Source: Oreohelix idahoensis
Lineage: Eukaryota > Mollusca > Gastropoda > Stylommatophora > Oreohelicidae
Assembly (NCBI GenBank): GCA_024509875.1
Contig: JAMPIV010009913.1
Span: 124,001 to 188,000 of the forward strand
Direction of reading: 5' to 3'
DNA: 64,000 nt
Made by a program: the position numbers and the translations under genes. Shown piece by piece: positions 11,422 to 25,740 of the stretch (position 1 is the first letter of the stretch; every line of letters starts with the position of its first letter). The notes beneath the pieces are model-generated. The model was not told the DNA's origin. It made no database searches and worked only from the letters and a program-made list of their open reading frames with translations.

Positions 11422-11438
11422 CCCAACCAAATGAATTG

Positions 11439-12739
11439 ACATTTGTGCATTAAAATACTTATCAATAATAGGTCACTAAACAACACTCATATTGTAAATT
11501 CTAGACAGAGTGATTTGACGGCTGATAAGTTATTTTTATAAAGAATAAAGCATTGATAGAAGTGGAAGTCAATGTTACACAGATCTTCATTTTCTTATCT
11601 CCAGCTAGAGCAGAGGTGCAACATTGGCTAGATTGCCAAAGAAAGATCTACGTAGATCATAACAAATGACATCTGTCTTGCCGTTCAGCACAAGTGATAC
11701 AAAAACAGAGTAAGTTATGAAATTACGTTAGAAGTTGCGAATCTTGCATATATCAGAGAACAAACGTTAATGTTACAATGAAATTAAAAAATACTTCTGC
11801 AACTTACATAACAGTAATTATCATGAATATATATGTACACATATATTAAATATACAACTCAGGTATTATCAATACCAAATTTATGTCATACCCTTTCAGC
11901 GAAGTCACTACTGCTGTCATTCTGGTTGGCTTTAGGTCATTAAGTACAGTGACTCAACATCCGAATAAAATGTCGCCCGTCCCGTTGATACAGTATAAAT
12001 CATGACTGCACTACCGGACGCCAATCTTAGTTGAGTACCGGACCCTTTGAATTCCAGGGATTTAAAAGGTCGTCATGTTCCCTATCCCTTACAAAGGATT
12101 TGGTGGTTACCTTAGGGCGCATGTCCAAACAATAAAAGACTCTACGGTCTGGGTATAATGCATATCTTTTTTTCTTTTTTTTTTAAATTTAGCCTCGTTT
12201 TTGCGAAAATGAAAGAGCTTATGGTCTGAAATTATTTGATTACTAACTATATTAGTTTTATTTCTTTAAATAAAATTTTGACTTATTTTGCTGAATTCTT
12301 CGGTCTCCATAGACACAGGGTTCATCAGTTATATTAGATGGCTAGAAAATAAGAAAAGTGAGTAATAGATGTCATATATTATGTTTTAATGAAACAAAAA
12401 AACAAAATGCTTTCTAAGAGAAATGTTTTGCGATGATAACCTAATATAGATTTAACATAGAATGTATCCGTATTTAATAGCACGTCATGTGTCACCCCAT
12501 TGATCACATGAGAGATTTAAGTAGATCGGTCTATTTGTAACATAAAATAAATCATCTTTCAAAATTATAAAACTGTCAGTAACAATGTGTTATTATTTAT
12601 ATGTGGTGAATAATTAACGAACTTTTGTCAGTGTTAGAAAGTCGAAAAAAATAACAGATTTATATGTGATAGAAAGAAAACAAGAAATACGAACAGAAAG
12701 AAAACCATAATTAATACATGACAGAAAGTTTAAAACAAA
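11439..12739. other. No gene recognised
   Basis: AT-rich sequence with no open frame of interest. A moderately GC-richer block at 11,960-12,130 may be an old insertion, but I could not identify it or find target duplications. Confidence 0.4.
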
Positions 12740-12885
12740 TCCACACACACACACACAAACACGGTGAAGAGAACTGGAGACGCATGAAAGTGATTAAGAA
12801 GAGATCAAACAATTTGGACTGTTTGTAAAGGACAGGAATGTTGGGAACTTATTTGTGGGAACTGAATGGTAATAAATGAAATAAT
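12740..12885 (+). pseudogene. Possible LINE family A tail remnant
   Basis: The blocks GTGAAGAGAACTGGAGACGC, AAAGTGATTAAGAAGAGATC and AAAGGACAGGAATGTTGGGA parallel the last 130 bp of the LINE at 24,545-24,680 (AAGAGAGCTGGAAAC, GATGAGGAGAACATGG, GTGACAGGAGGACTTGG). The stretch ends with an AATGAAATAATGAATG sequence like the element's tail. It is short and decayed, so the call is tentative. A short CA run lies at its left edge. Confidence 0.5.
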
Positions 12886-12978
12886 GAATGTACAACTCAA
12901 AGCTCGTGAGTTTGTTTCAAAATTTATTTTTTCTTGCATATCTAGCGTCGTCAATGTTAAAGGCCAAAAATACTGTTA

Positions 12979-13092
12979 TTATGTCTTCAGTCAGGTGTAA
13001 TAAAACAAAATTAATTATCATGTCTCCACTCAGGTTTAACAAAGAATTCACTATCGTGTCTACAGCCAGGTGTAACGAAGAATTTACTAATT
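12979..13092. repeat. Degenerate minisatellite, about 3 units of 36-42 bp
   Basis: Three diverged units each begin with ATGTCT or GTGTCT, followed by a YAGNCAGGTNTAA block and an AATT-containing tail. The similarity is clear between the units but they are not identical, and the array fades on both sides. Confidence 0.7.
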
Positions 13093-13169
13093 CATTTATT
13101 CACAGAAAGGAACAACTGTGGGTCTTGAAACACCACATGTGGTACGACATCTGCAGAGATACTCAGTGA

Positions 13170-16059
13170 AGTCTTGCCTGTGATCGGCGCATTGCTGTCC
13201 AATTTCACATATGGGCTGGGAAAACGACAAAGAAGATCAAATTTTGAGTTTTTCTAATCTCTGTCTTGATGAAATTTCAGGTCCAGTTAATGTATTATTT
13301 AAACATCTGTTTAATGAATATCATTATTGCTAGCTGGTGTATACACATACTTTATCATGCTAGGATATAAGTTTTTTATATTTTTATATATATGTTTAAT
13401 AGTAAGGCTGCAGTCTATCAAATTCATTTATTTCTGATAGTGTCGTAACGTGAATGAAATTTCTGTCACTTTAGGCCTAATGGTCTAATCTGTCTTGGCT
13501 TTTTTTTTTTTTGCCTTCGCAAAGTTTTCTGTCTTATACCTCCAAAGTGCTCTATTTCTGGCATTAGCCATGTTAATCGCACTTTGGACAGGCTAAATTC
13601 CACCACTTTTACTTGTGGACAGCAGCATCATGCCAAAGGTCTTTTTATTCTACCTGTCTTGTAGGGAACGGCAGGTGCCCTGTTTCTTTGATTTACAGAG
13701 TGCCCGGTGACACCTTGAAGAAACTTTTAACTTTTCATCGTTCCGCTCATGTATAGTGGATAGCACCCACGGTCGCTCGCAAGAATCGCGTAGCGTTATT
13801 TCAGATTACATCTTTACCCTGTATCTAGAGTCACCATGGAGAACATTTCCCTAGGCAGAATGTCTTGTTACGTTATATGCTTGCACATGCACAAGCCACG
13901 CTTGAACATCTGCAGACTTTATCTTACTTTTTTAAGAGAGGTGTATATCACTCAGTACCATTGTCTCAAAGAGGGATTCTGCCACTCAACAAAGTGATAT
14001 CCTGCGTCATAGCTTATAATTGTTGTTATTGAAGGGACTTATTCTTATGTCGAGCATGGTTACAAATTTGTGTTGTGCTTCCTAATTATTTGCCACTTCC
14101 AGAGTATGCAGCAGCTTATAGTTGTATTACCACCCCACCTAATATTGATTTTCACGGCAGTTCAGATCGTACTGCTAGTTTCATCATATACGGCTGTTTT
14201 CGTGGAGTACAGCGTATTGTTCGAACTTACCTGTCATTGAATACACGGCAGTACAGATTATACGGTTCTGCATATACGGCTGCCTTATGGATAATGTAAA
14301 CACGGCCTTTTGTTCCAAATTACAAGCCATTCTAGCATATACAGGCTGCCTCCTTTGCCATCCAGTGTTTGCGGCAATATCGTCAGTCCCAATTACGTCC
14401 TGATAACTCGAAGTATACTGATGTAACGCCAGAGAGGATTCGTCAATTGCTAGTACTCATCTCCTGTCATAGAGATCAAGTTTGCACTATCAAGCATAAG
14501 TGGTGCTCCCTCGGGTCCCTCCTGGATATTCGTTTGCCAGCAGAAGTCGTTCTTATTTGAATATATAGTAGCGGGTGCAAGTGGTTCAGCATTCGTTTCA
14601 ATCTCATTCACCTGCTAGTGTGGCCACCAGCTACAAGAAATTTTGAAAGCTTAAGATTTATACAAAGCTGTAGCGATCAGAGCCGTGACATCTCTGGTTA
14701 AGTGGAACAGTGTAGTGTGTTATTTCTAGCTGAGGAGTAAATTTACCTACCAGGATTTATTAACTTTACATCCTAGGCTGTTTTCCATCGCGAAAAACTG
14801 GGGGCTTCCCCCTTTACTTAGTTTATCTTGGTGGTGTGAAAGGGTACTGGTGTTGGTGGTTTGAAGTGAAACGTTTTGTCTGTGTGATTGAGTGAATCAT
14901 TCTGTTTGCCTGTGATTTTGTCATACAATCACTACCCCATTGTAGCTGGTGAAGTTATCATTTTACTTTTGTGGTTTTTCTTTAATAAATAAACGTATAT
15001 GTTATAAGCTGTCATAATTCACTTCTATTACGAGTATAACTGTCACTTGATAATTGCTGTTGTAGTCCTTACTGTAATAGATTATTCTATGAAGCATAGG
15101 AGGACGAACGAGAGTATCACATATTAAAAACGTAGTCTTGAGTATGGCTGGGAAGTAGACATTAGATATATTACCATATCTCTCTTCTCCACAGAGATCA
15201 TATCTCTCTCCATAACTTTATTAGTGACGCTATTTTCTCTACTTTCACATCATCCATTTATATTCTGTCTTAACTCAGACATCCTCTATTTCCATTCTCG
15301 CGACAGATAGCTAATTTGGAATGTTTTGAACTAGAAATGGTAAAATACCCTGACATGAGTGTGGAAAGATGAAAGCGTTTACACCAAACGAACATTTTGT
15401 TAGTTATACACCGAACAAAAAGTATATGTGCACACAAAAAATTATCATAATAATTGATATGAAGATATTCAAACAAACATATAATATTAAAGTTGTAGTA
15501 TTACAAAATATGTAATAGCACTAGCTCAATATAATGCTGATTTGTACTTCACCAACTCAACCGTGTCCTAAACTGTCGGTACCAAATTAATGGCCATTCG
15601 CATAAATTATCCCACGGGTTAGTCAGACTGAGATTAGAGGTTCATTGACTTAATAATATTTAATAATGAAAATGCAGACACGCATAGATAGATTAAATAA
15701 TAAGGTCAGGTTGAAATCCACTTTACTTTGGTTAGCATATTATACATTTAACACAACAGATTTAATAAAATATTTAGAAGCAACATTACAACATTTTGTA
15801 AATTAGATAGTTCTCAAATTTCTCAACGGTCCAAACGATGAACTAAAATTAACTTCTATCCAACCCCCGGTCTACACAATTGTTCTGTACGAAACCTTCT
15901 TTGTTATTTTATTTTTCCATTAAAAATATGTCTTCTTTCAGGAAGCCTATACCAAATCAGTAATGCTCTCTTCCAGCTGAAGTTTCCATAGAAACTCGTT
16001 TTACATGACGACGTAGGTCCTACAAGCCTAACTAGACGTAAGTCACCCCTCACAAACCC
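13170..16059. other. Long stretch without recognisable genes
   Basis: Nothing could be assigned. There is a T-run at 13,500-13,513 that could be the reversed poly(A) tail of an old retroposon, but no target duplication was found. The GC-richer block 13,560-13,920 and the block 14,080-14,640 contain no open frame with a known motif. Confidence 0.35.
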
Positions 16060-16074
16060 AAGACAGCAGTCGTC

Positions 16075-16600
16075 CTATTTGCACTTTGTCTCCACACTGA
16101 CACCTAGCAACTACGTAAAAGGATCCCGTTACACGCCCATTGAGGCATATTGGGAATATGGTGTTAGGCCTATATTTTCTTGACCATCGGCACAATAGGG
16201 GTGACGGATTCAACATCACGCCGGCCGCCTTAACCTTCCCACCTTCCCAGAGTTGCTCTGGTACCCAGTTGGGGCTGGGTCGACCCAGGAGCCGTTTGCA
16301 GCCTAAAAAAATCCCACCTCATCTGGGGATCGAACCATAGACCACTGAGCTAGGAAGCCAGTGCACTAAACACTATGCTACGGCGGCTCCCTAGCAACTA
16401 CGTAAGACAAGTTAACATTATTTTAACTGTGTCTCCGTCCAGATTCATGGCAACTACATACAACAAGTTAACATTATTTTTAGCTGTGTCTCCATCCAGA
16501 CTCCTGGCAACTATATATGACAAATTAACATTGTTTTTAATTGTGTCTCAGTCCATTCTCATTGTAACAACATAAGATGAGTTACAGTTGTTGTCAGTTA
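16075..16600. repeat. Degenerate 57-58 bp minisatellite hosting a SINE
   Basis: Units with GTGTCTCCNTCCAGACTCCTGG, CAACTAC(G/A)TA and AAGTTAACATTATTTTTA blocks recur at 16,392, 16,449, 16,507 and 16,564. A further unit edge lies at 16,089-16,118, left of the SINE. The SINE at 16,119-16,389 is inserted within this array, and the array resumes after it. Confidence 0.78.
16119..16389 (-). mobile_element. tRNA-derived SINE (family A), copy 1
   Basis: On the minus strand the head reads GTAGCATAGTGTTTAGTGCA, and it has a B-box-like GGTTCGATCCCCA. These are the A and B promoter boxes of a tRNA-derived RNA polymerase III promoter. The body contains the CTGGGTCGACCCAG palindrome and a GGTACC core. 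Perfect 16-bp direct repeats, CCTAGCAACTACGTAA, flank it at 16,103-16,118 and 16,390-16,405. SINEs have no protein; they are copied by a LINE machinery. The second copy, in the opposite orientation, is at 26,088-26,365, and the two align over their whole length. Confidence 0.9.
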
Positions 16601-16865
16601 CAACAATTACTGTCTGCAAAAAATTAATACAAACAGTTACTTGATGTTCGCTGCATATATAACTCTCCTTATAATTGTCATGTATGCCATGTTCTATCGT
16701 CTTCAGCACGAGTGGTAATGTACTGGCGCACCGGCATAAATAGGAGACCTGACGTGTAAAAGTAAGTATATTGCCAGAAACTTGAAGTGCCTGTTGAGGG
16801 AAAATATCTTCGTATTTAATACTTGTCTACTCAACATAAGCTGTCACAATATTGTTATATGGAGA

Positions 16866-16997
<132 letters not shown>

Positions 16998-17428
16998 ACA
17001 ACCTACATATAACATTACTCTCTGCTTGAGGATTTGCTCCCTGGGATTTAATCAACAGAACAATAGAGACGTCAAACTAAATGATGTTATACCAATGTTA
17101 ACGTTTCTTAAATAACTGAATCTCGTTTTCATCTTGTGCAGTTCTCAAATAAAGTGAGGTTTAGTGAGCTACACCATTTGACATCCTCAGGTGTGCGTAA
17201 AATTTCATCTAAAGAACACTGCATTTTTAAATTCCAGGGAATGTAAGCTGCTGAGTCATTTCTCGAGCTTGAAAGTGTTCCTTTTCCTTCACTTTCGCCA
17301 ATTCATGATGTACCAAATTGTCCAATGTGAACTAGCAGCAGATTTTGGTCTACCAGTTGCCAGTCCTGGAAACTTAAGGCGTCAGGCCAGAGGCATCCCT
17401 TTAAGTAGATTACCCGTGTTATTCAAAT
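16998..17428. other. No gene recognised
   Basis: An open stretch of about 79 codons at 17,191-17,430 shows no recognisable motif and is probably chance. Confidence 0.4.
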
Positions 17429-17690
17429 AACTTCTTAGACATCATCCTAGACAAGTTCTCACCATATACAATGTCAAGTACATTAAGTTTGTTACTGAAG
17501 GTAGCATATTTGGCAACATTTAAAACAAATTCACGTCTTAGACATTGTCAGCTTGATTTAGTGTGTTATTAATACAACTTCTTAGACAGCAGTTTAGACA
17601 AGGTCACGTCATAGGCAACGTCAAGTAGATTAAATTGTTATTAAAGATAACTTCTTAGACAAGTTCATGTAATTGACAATGTCAAAAATT
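17429..17690. repeat. Degenerate minisatellite of about 73 bp
   Basis: The block AACTTCTTAGACA recurs at 17,429, 17,576 and 17,649, with a weaker unit near 17,502. Each unit also has a TTAGACAAGNTCAYGTNAT-like block and a CAATGTCAAGTA block. Spacing of 147 and 73 bp gives a period near 73 bp. Confidence 0.75.
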
Positions 17691-20299
<2,609 letters not shown>

Positions 20300-20861
20300 G
20301 GAATTGGCTTCGGGAGTAAACCCTGAGGAATAATCAGGAGTCGGAGTCCCTAAGGCAGTCTAATGTAGATTCGACATTATTCTGGCAACTCCTGCGACGT
20401 GGCTGGTACCAAACTGTATCGGCTACTGCTATTCCTTTTGGTCTACCAGCTCTGTGGAGACGGGGAACATGCTGCATTGGCAACAGCTTGATCTCCATAT
20501 AACTGTGTCCAAGCTCGCGCCCTGGAAAGGACACTCCAGCTTCACCCTATAGGTGTCGGCAAAACACGGGAAGTAGCAGTTACCGGTTATAAGCATTTTT
20601 TCCAATTGGCGTAGGGCATGGCGCCAGGGCTACTTCCGACAGTGGGAGAGGTTCTAGGATCTCACTGGACAGCTACCGCCCGCTTCAAGCTGGGCAGCCC
20701 CCAGTCAATAAGATGTTGTCCCGCCACAGACTGCTTTCCCCATTTGGTGCATGGGGATTAGGGTCAAACCCGAACTGTGCACATAACATTTTGCACCAAG
20801 CAATTATCGGAATAATAGGAATAAGCAAATTCTCAGATTTGGATGCTGGAGCGTCCGAACT
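20300..20861 (+). other. Probable LINE 5' untranslated region
   Basis: This moderately GC-rich, non-coding segment leads directly into the endonuclease frame that begins at 20,862. It has stop codons in all frames. Its position and composition suggest the leader of the LINE. The left limit is uncertain, as no target duplication was found. Confidence 0.5.
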
Positions 20862-23205
20862 ATGTTGACTGGACTATCCGAAAACCTGCAGGACGTAAAA
20901 GATGTAAGGAAGACAGCCATAAATAATGATGAGCTTAAACGACTTCCTGTGGATATAATTGCACTTCAGGAAACGCGCCTGGCGGGCTCTGGAACTGTGA
21001 GCGAGAGGGATTATACATTTTATTGGCAAGGGAAAGATCTTAATAAAACTAGCGAACACGGAGTAGGTTTTGCGGTCAAAAAATAGCTAACTAAAATGGT
21101 TGAACCAGGTGAGAATGGATCAGAACGCCTGTTAACGTTCCGCCTGCAAACTAGCACAGGTCCCATCACCCTTGTCAGTGTGTATGCTCCTACTCTGTAC
21201 TCTGCCTCAGAAGCTAAAGATGAGTTCTACGACAATCTAGCAGCAGTCATCAGAAGCATACCTAGGCAAGAACAGCTTGTTCTCCTTGGTGACTTTAACG
21301 CTAGAGTGGGTACCGATAATGTTTCATGGCCTTCATGTCTGGGCAGGATTGGTATAAGCAAGATGAATGAAAATGGACAACGGCTCTTAGAGTTGTGTCT
21401 CCACCATGACCTCTGCGTGAACAACACCTACTTTCAGACAAAACCCCCGCATAAGGGGTCATGGAGACACCCACGATCCAAGCACTGGCACCAACTGGAC
21501 CTGATTCTCGTCAGAAGGCCACTTCTCAGGTCTGTGCTCTTCTCGCGTTCGTAACACAGTGCAGACTGTGATACAGATCCCTCCTTGGTTTGCTAAAAAT
21601 CAGAGCACAACCAAGAAACATCTATCGTGTCACACATGAAGGGAAACCATGCATTAATACCAGCAAGATGTCAGACCCTGTCATGATCGCTCAATTTACT
21701 GCGACCTTCAAGAAAGTGCTATGTAGCCCTCAGCATCATGATTATTACAGAGAACTGGGACCATCTACGGAACACCATTCAAAGTACTGCACTTGCCACC
21801 TTTGGTAAGAAAACGGCAAAGTCAAATGGCTGGTTTGATGCTTCATCAGATGTGATGGCACCTGTCATTGAAGCTAAGCGCAGTGATATGAATGAATACA
21901 AACGTTCACCGAGTGCCAGAACCCTACAGGTCCTGAAGGCTACGAGAAGCAAAGTTCAACAAACTGCTCGACGCTGTGCAAATGACTATTGGCTCCAGCT
22001 CAGTGAGAGCATCCAGATTGAAGCTCAAACAGGCAACATTAGACAAATTTATGACGGTATAAAGAAAGCACTTAGCCCCCCCCCCTCCCCCCCCACCCAA
22101 AAAAAAAAAAAAGTAAGACGGCACCGCTAAAAACCATCAGCGGAGAAAAGCTAAGCGATAAGGGTAAGCAGATGGAGAGGTGGGTCGAGCACTACCCTGA
22201 GCTTTACGCTAGAAAAAATACCGTTACGCCTGCAGCCCTTGATGCTGTCAAATGTCTACAGGAGCTGGATGCCGAACCAACATTAGAAGGAAATCAACAT
22301 GGCCATTGATAGCTTGGCCTCTGGCAAAGGACCAAGCAGTGATAGGATTCCTCCTGATTTAATCAAATGCTGTAAGAGCATGCTATTACATACCCTGCAT
22401 AGGATGCTGTGCCAGTGCTGGGAAGAGACAACTATTCCTCAAGACATGCAAGATGCCAAGATTGTAACACTGTATAAAAATAAAGGAGACAGAAGTGATT
22501 GCAATAACTACAGTGAAATCTCTCTTCTTAGTATTGTTGGTAAGGGTTTTGCCAAAATCATCTTAATGCGACTACACAAGTTAGTTTAGCGCATATATCC
22601 AGAGGCGCAGTGTGGATTCCGAGCTGGTAGATCAACAACAGACATGATCTTCTCTGTCCGCCAGCTTCAGGAAAAATCGAGAGCAGAAAAAGCCTTTATA
22701 TATCGCCTTTATAGACTTCACAAAAGCATTTGACCTGGTTAGTAGGGATGGACTCTTCAAAATCCTCCTGAAAATATGATGCCCTTCTAAAATGCTGGAA
22801 ATGATAGTCATTCCATGACGACATGAAGGGAACAGTCCAATATGCTGGAAGCACGTCACAGGCCTTTGACATACGAAGTGGCGTTAAACAAGGCTGTGTT
22901 CTGGCTCCGACCCTCTTCGGGATATTCTTTGCCTTACTCTTGAAACATGCATTCAGAGATGCAACTGAAGGAATATGCCTTCACACTAGGTCAGATGGCC
23001 GTCGGTTTAATCTTTCAAGGCTGAAGGCAAAAACAAAAATCAGAAGGGTCACTATAAGAGACTTGTTGTTCGCTGATGATGCTGCAATCGTCACTCAAAG
23101 CCAACAGGAGCTTCAGAGCTTGATGAATCGCTTCACTAAAGCATGCAAGGACTTTGGCCTAACAATAAGTCCAAAGAAAACGAATGTGCTGAGTCACTAC
23201 ATGTT
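20862..23205 (+). pseudogene. LINE endonuclease-reverse transcriptase pseudogene (family B)
   Basis: This codes for the nicking endonuclease and reverse transcriptase of a LINE. The apurinic-type endonuclease spans 20,862-21,554: IIALQETRLAG holds the catalytic glutamate, VSVYAPT and LLGDFNARVG follow, and HWHQLDLILVRR is near the end. One in-frame stop follows KK at 21,084-21,086. The RT spans about 22,290-23,190: SGKGPSSDRIPPDLI, CNNYSEISLLSIVGK, CGFRAGRSTTDMI, GVKQGCVLAPTLF, then FADD at 23,069-23,080, and LTISPKKTNVL. Frameshifts lie near 21,555, 21,750 and 22,700-22,800, and a C-run/A-run lies at 22,076-22,112. The element stops just after the RT thumb region. It belongs to the endonuclease-type LINEs; the exact clade was not determined. 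Confidence 0.88.
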
Positions 23206-23600
23206 TATGTTTATGCCAATATTAAGTCTATATGTTTTAGTTTAATTTCAATATTAAAGTCTGTATATTTAAATTGTATGTCCATATGCAGTCTATAAGT
23301 TTAGATTTTATGTCAATATTAAGTTTATTTGAGTTTTATGTCCGTATTAAGTCGCTATTATCTTTGAATTCTAATGTATGACACAAATACGCAGTTATAG
23401 AACCAGTAGGAAGTCAAACAAAAGAGGGAACCGCCACTGCCGTTTGGCTGCTTTACCTCACTGTTGTGAAAACAAGGAGGAGGAGGGGGGACATTATGTC
23501 AAAAAAGGATGAATGATCCTACATTTTTTACCTCTGTTGTCTTGTCAAAGACGAGACTTGTGTAGTTTCTTGCTATTTCTTAAAGTAAGATTGTTGTATT
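23206..23600. other. AT-rich degenerate repeats and a purine tract
   Basis: Blocks of the type ATGTCAATATTAAGT, with CTATAAGTTTAG-like extensions, recur about four times between 23,208 and 23,360 (period roughly 40-45 bp). At 23,474-23,490 there is a polypurine stretch, AGGAGGAGGAGGGGGGAC. It resembles an LTR-element polypurine tract, but no LTR pair was found. Confidence 0.45.
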
Positions 23601-24687
23601 GGTGAAAAGGCATTTGACAGAGTAGACAGAGAATCACTTTGGAAATTGATGAGGCATTATGGAGTTCCCCTGAAGATCATTAATTTAATAAAGAAAACAT
23701 ATGAAGACATGACATGCAGAGTTCTTCACGAAGGACAGCTTACAGAACCGTTTGGGATAAGAACAGGAGTGCGACAGGGATGCCTCTTGTCTCCATTTCT
23801 TTTCTTACTAGCAATAGATTGGGTTATGAGATCATCGACAACACACAACAGAAATGGAATCCAGTGGACTCTGACTAAGCAGTTGGATGATCTGGATTTT
23901 GCTGATGACTTGGCTCTTCTGTTCCATAACCGTAATCAGATGCAGGACAAATTGAAAACACTCGATGAGAGGTCACAGCAATTGGGTCTGAAAATACACA
24001 GGGAAAAGACAAAAATAATTAGAATAAATGCAGGTAATGATAACAGGGTTGAACTTGAAGAAACACCAATACAAGATGTAGAATCGCACACATATCTTGG
24101 CAGTAATATAGACAAAGTTGGAGGGACAGACAGCGATATCAAAATAAGAATACAAAAGGCAAGAGGAGCTTTCATTGCATTGGGAAATATATGGAGATCA
24201 AGAGAAATAGGATCAAACACGAAAATAAGAATCTTCAACTCAAATGTGAAGTCAGTCCTATTGTATGGCTCTGAGACATGGAGAACAACAAAGACAACAA
24301 CCAAAAAGCTACAGACTTTCATAAATGGGTGCTTGCGTAGAATAAAAGGATTTAAATGGTATGACAAGATTACCAAAGTGGAACTGAGGACAAGAACTAG
24401 ACAAGTGCCAGTGGAACAAGAGATGAGAAGAAGACGATGGCGATGGATAGGACACACACTGAGGAAACCTGTTGATAGCATTACAAGGCAGTCCTTGTTC
24501 TGGAACCCCCAGGACAAGAGAGGCAGAGGTAGACCAAGAAGCACATGGAGAAGAGAGCTGGAAACAGAGGTGAAAATGATGAGGAGAACATGGAAAGAAC
24601 TTGAGATGATGGCACGTGACAGGAGGACTTGGCATGTGTTTGTTGAAGGCCTATGCTCCTTTGGGAGTGGAGGGTTATGAATGAATG
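23601..24687 (+). mobile_element. 5'-truncated LINE family A copy with 14-bp target duplication
   Basis: Perfect 14-bp direct repeats, AAGATTGTTGTATT, flank this segment at 23,587-23,600 and 24,688-24,701. The insert begins inside the reverse transcriptase (motif A region, KAFDRVDRESLW). It ends in GGAGGGTTATGAATGAATGA, an ATGA tetranucleotide tail. Truncation at the 5' side, a tail repeat and a target duplication are the signature of target-primed reverse transcription. The exact flanking repeat and the long open frame suggest a relatively young copy. Confidence 0.95.
23646..24680 (+). CDS. Partial LINE reverse transcriptase, open to its natural stop
   Basis: An uninterrupted 344-codon frame holds the second half of a LINE RT and its C-terminal domain. 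It shows GIRTGVRQGCLLSPFLFLLA (motif B), FADD near 23,900 (motif C), KIHREKTKIIRI (motif D region) and LGSNIDKVGGTDSDI. The tail domain shows VLLYGSETWRT, RRRWRWIGHTLRK and RGRGRPRSTWRRELE, ending at a stop close to the element tail. The frame is also open upstream of the listed methionine, back to the truncation point. This copy lacks endonuclease and RT motif 1-2 and cannot move by itself. The W-IGH-LRK...GRP-TWRR tail is common to this LINE group and its role is not known to me. Confidence 0.9.
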   Translation: MMRHYGVPLKIINLIKKTYEDMTCRVLHEGQLTEPFGIRTGVRQGCLLSPFLFLLAIDWVMRSSTTHNRNGIQWTLTKQLDDLDFADDLALLFHNRNQMQDKLKTLDERSQQLGLKIHREKTKIIRINAGNDNRVELEETPIQDVESHTYLGSNIDKVGGTDSDIKIRIQKARGAFIALGNIWRSREIGSNTKIRIFNSNVKSVLLYGSETWRTTKTTTKKLQTFINGCLRRIKGFKWYDKITKVELRTRTRQVPVEQEMRRRRWRWIGHTLRKPVDSITRQSLFWNPQDKRGRGRPRSTWRRELETEVKMMRRTWKELEMMARDRRTWHVFVEGLCSFGSGGL

Positions 24688-24701
24688 AAGATTGTTGTAT
24701 T

Positions 24702-25039
24702 AAATTAAATCATTTCCGTATCTTAAAAATCATGACATACGTTTCAAGTCCAGAACGACAGAATGAGAATACATTTCATGATTCAAATCCCTGCCACAGG
24801 CCAGACCGTTAGTGCATCTGCAAGATTCAATTTCTCTTACATAAGATTTCTTCGGAAGAAGTGTGGATACCATCAGTCTACATGGATCTGTTCTTTCATC
24901 ATGACATTTGGGCTGTAAGAAAGTCAAAAGTTGTAGACTATTGATAAACGTACTGTTTGTTTCAAAACAGTTTCTAACCATCTCATTGAATTTGTACAGT
25001 TAATTTGATCTGGACGTTACGTTAGTTCAGCTACCCATC
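24702..25039. other. No gene recognised
   Basis: Short open frames only; no motif seen. Confidence 0.4.
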
Positions 25040-25740
25040 ATGTCTACTCTGCACAAATTACATATACGGATCACTCCCTCAAGTTCCAATAGACATTGTT
25101 TAATTTACAATATACGAATTATATATACGGATAATTTCTTAAGTTCAGCTAGACACGTTGCCTTCACTACACACATTACATATACAGATCATTATTTTAG
25201 CTCTATTATACGTGTAGTCTTTACTACACACTTTATAGATACATATCATTACTTTAGTTCTACTAGACAAGTAGTCTTCAATACACACATTATATATACA
25301 GATAATTTCTTTAGTTCTACTAGACCTGTAGTCTTCACTACACATTTTACATATAAAGATAATTTCTTTAGTTCTATTAGACATGTAGTCTTCACAACAC
25401 ACATTACAGAGACAGATCGTTTCTTTAGTTCTACTAGACATGTAGTCTAAACACATTACATATACCAGAGGTTTTCAAACTTCTTTGGTCCGCGGCTCCC
25501 TTGACCTGTGCATAAATCACCGCGGCTCCTCTTTATACTACGAAGATCTATATTTATTGATGGAACTTGGCTCATAATATCGAGCCTAACACTTTTCCCA
25601 AGCCACCGCGACGCCCTTAGCTGAGAGCCGCGACGCCCCTGGGAACCACGACGCACAGTTTGAAAACCTCTGATATATACTTGTACAGATCATTTCTTTC
25701 ATTCTACTAGACATGTAGTCTTCACTACACACATTACATA
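25040..25740. repeat. About 60-bp minisatellite, interrupted by a MITE
   Basis: Units contain TTTAGTTCTACTAGACATGT, AGTCTTCACTACACACATTA and CATATACAGATAATTTC blocks. About seven units run from 25,040 to 25,457, and one more follows at 25,681-25,740. Units differ by point changes and small indels. Because the period is near a multiple of three, an artefactual frame of 136 codons runs through it. Confidence 0.9.
25466..25672. mobile_element. hAT-like non-autonomous element (MITE), 207 bp
   Basis: The ends are inverted repeats: CAGAGGTTTTCAAACTT at the left and AGTTTGAAAACCTCTG at the right, of the CAGNGGTTNTCAAACT type typical of hAT transposons. They are flanked by 8-bp direct repeats, ACATATAC and ATATATAC, with one mismatch, which is the target-duplication length of hAT. 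The interior is GC-rich, with CGCGGCTCC and CCGCGACGCCC blocks, and has no transposase. It must have been moved by a transposase encoded elsewhere. Confidence 0.93.

Noticed and set aside
13500..13920. Possible retroposon with reversed poly(A) tail
   Set aside because: No target duplication or recognised body; left as unassigned.
23474..23500. Polypurine tract followed by an LTR start
   Set aside because: No second LTR copy and no pol sequence upstream were found.
23936..24544. 202-codon open frame on the minus strand
   Set aside because: It is the shadow of the LINE reverse transcriptase on the plus strand.
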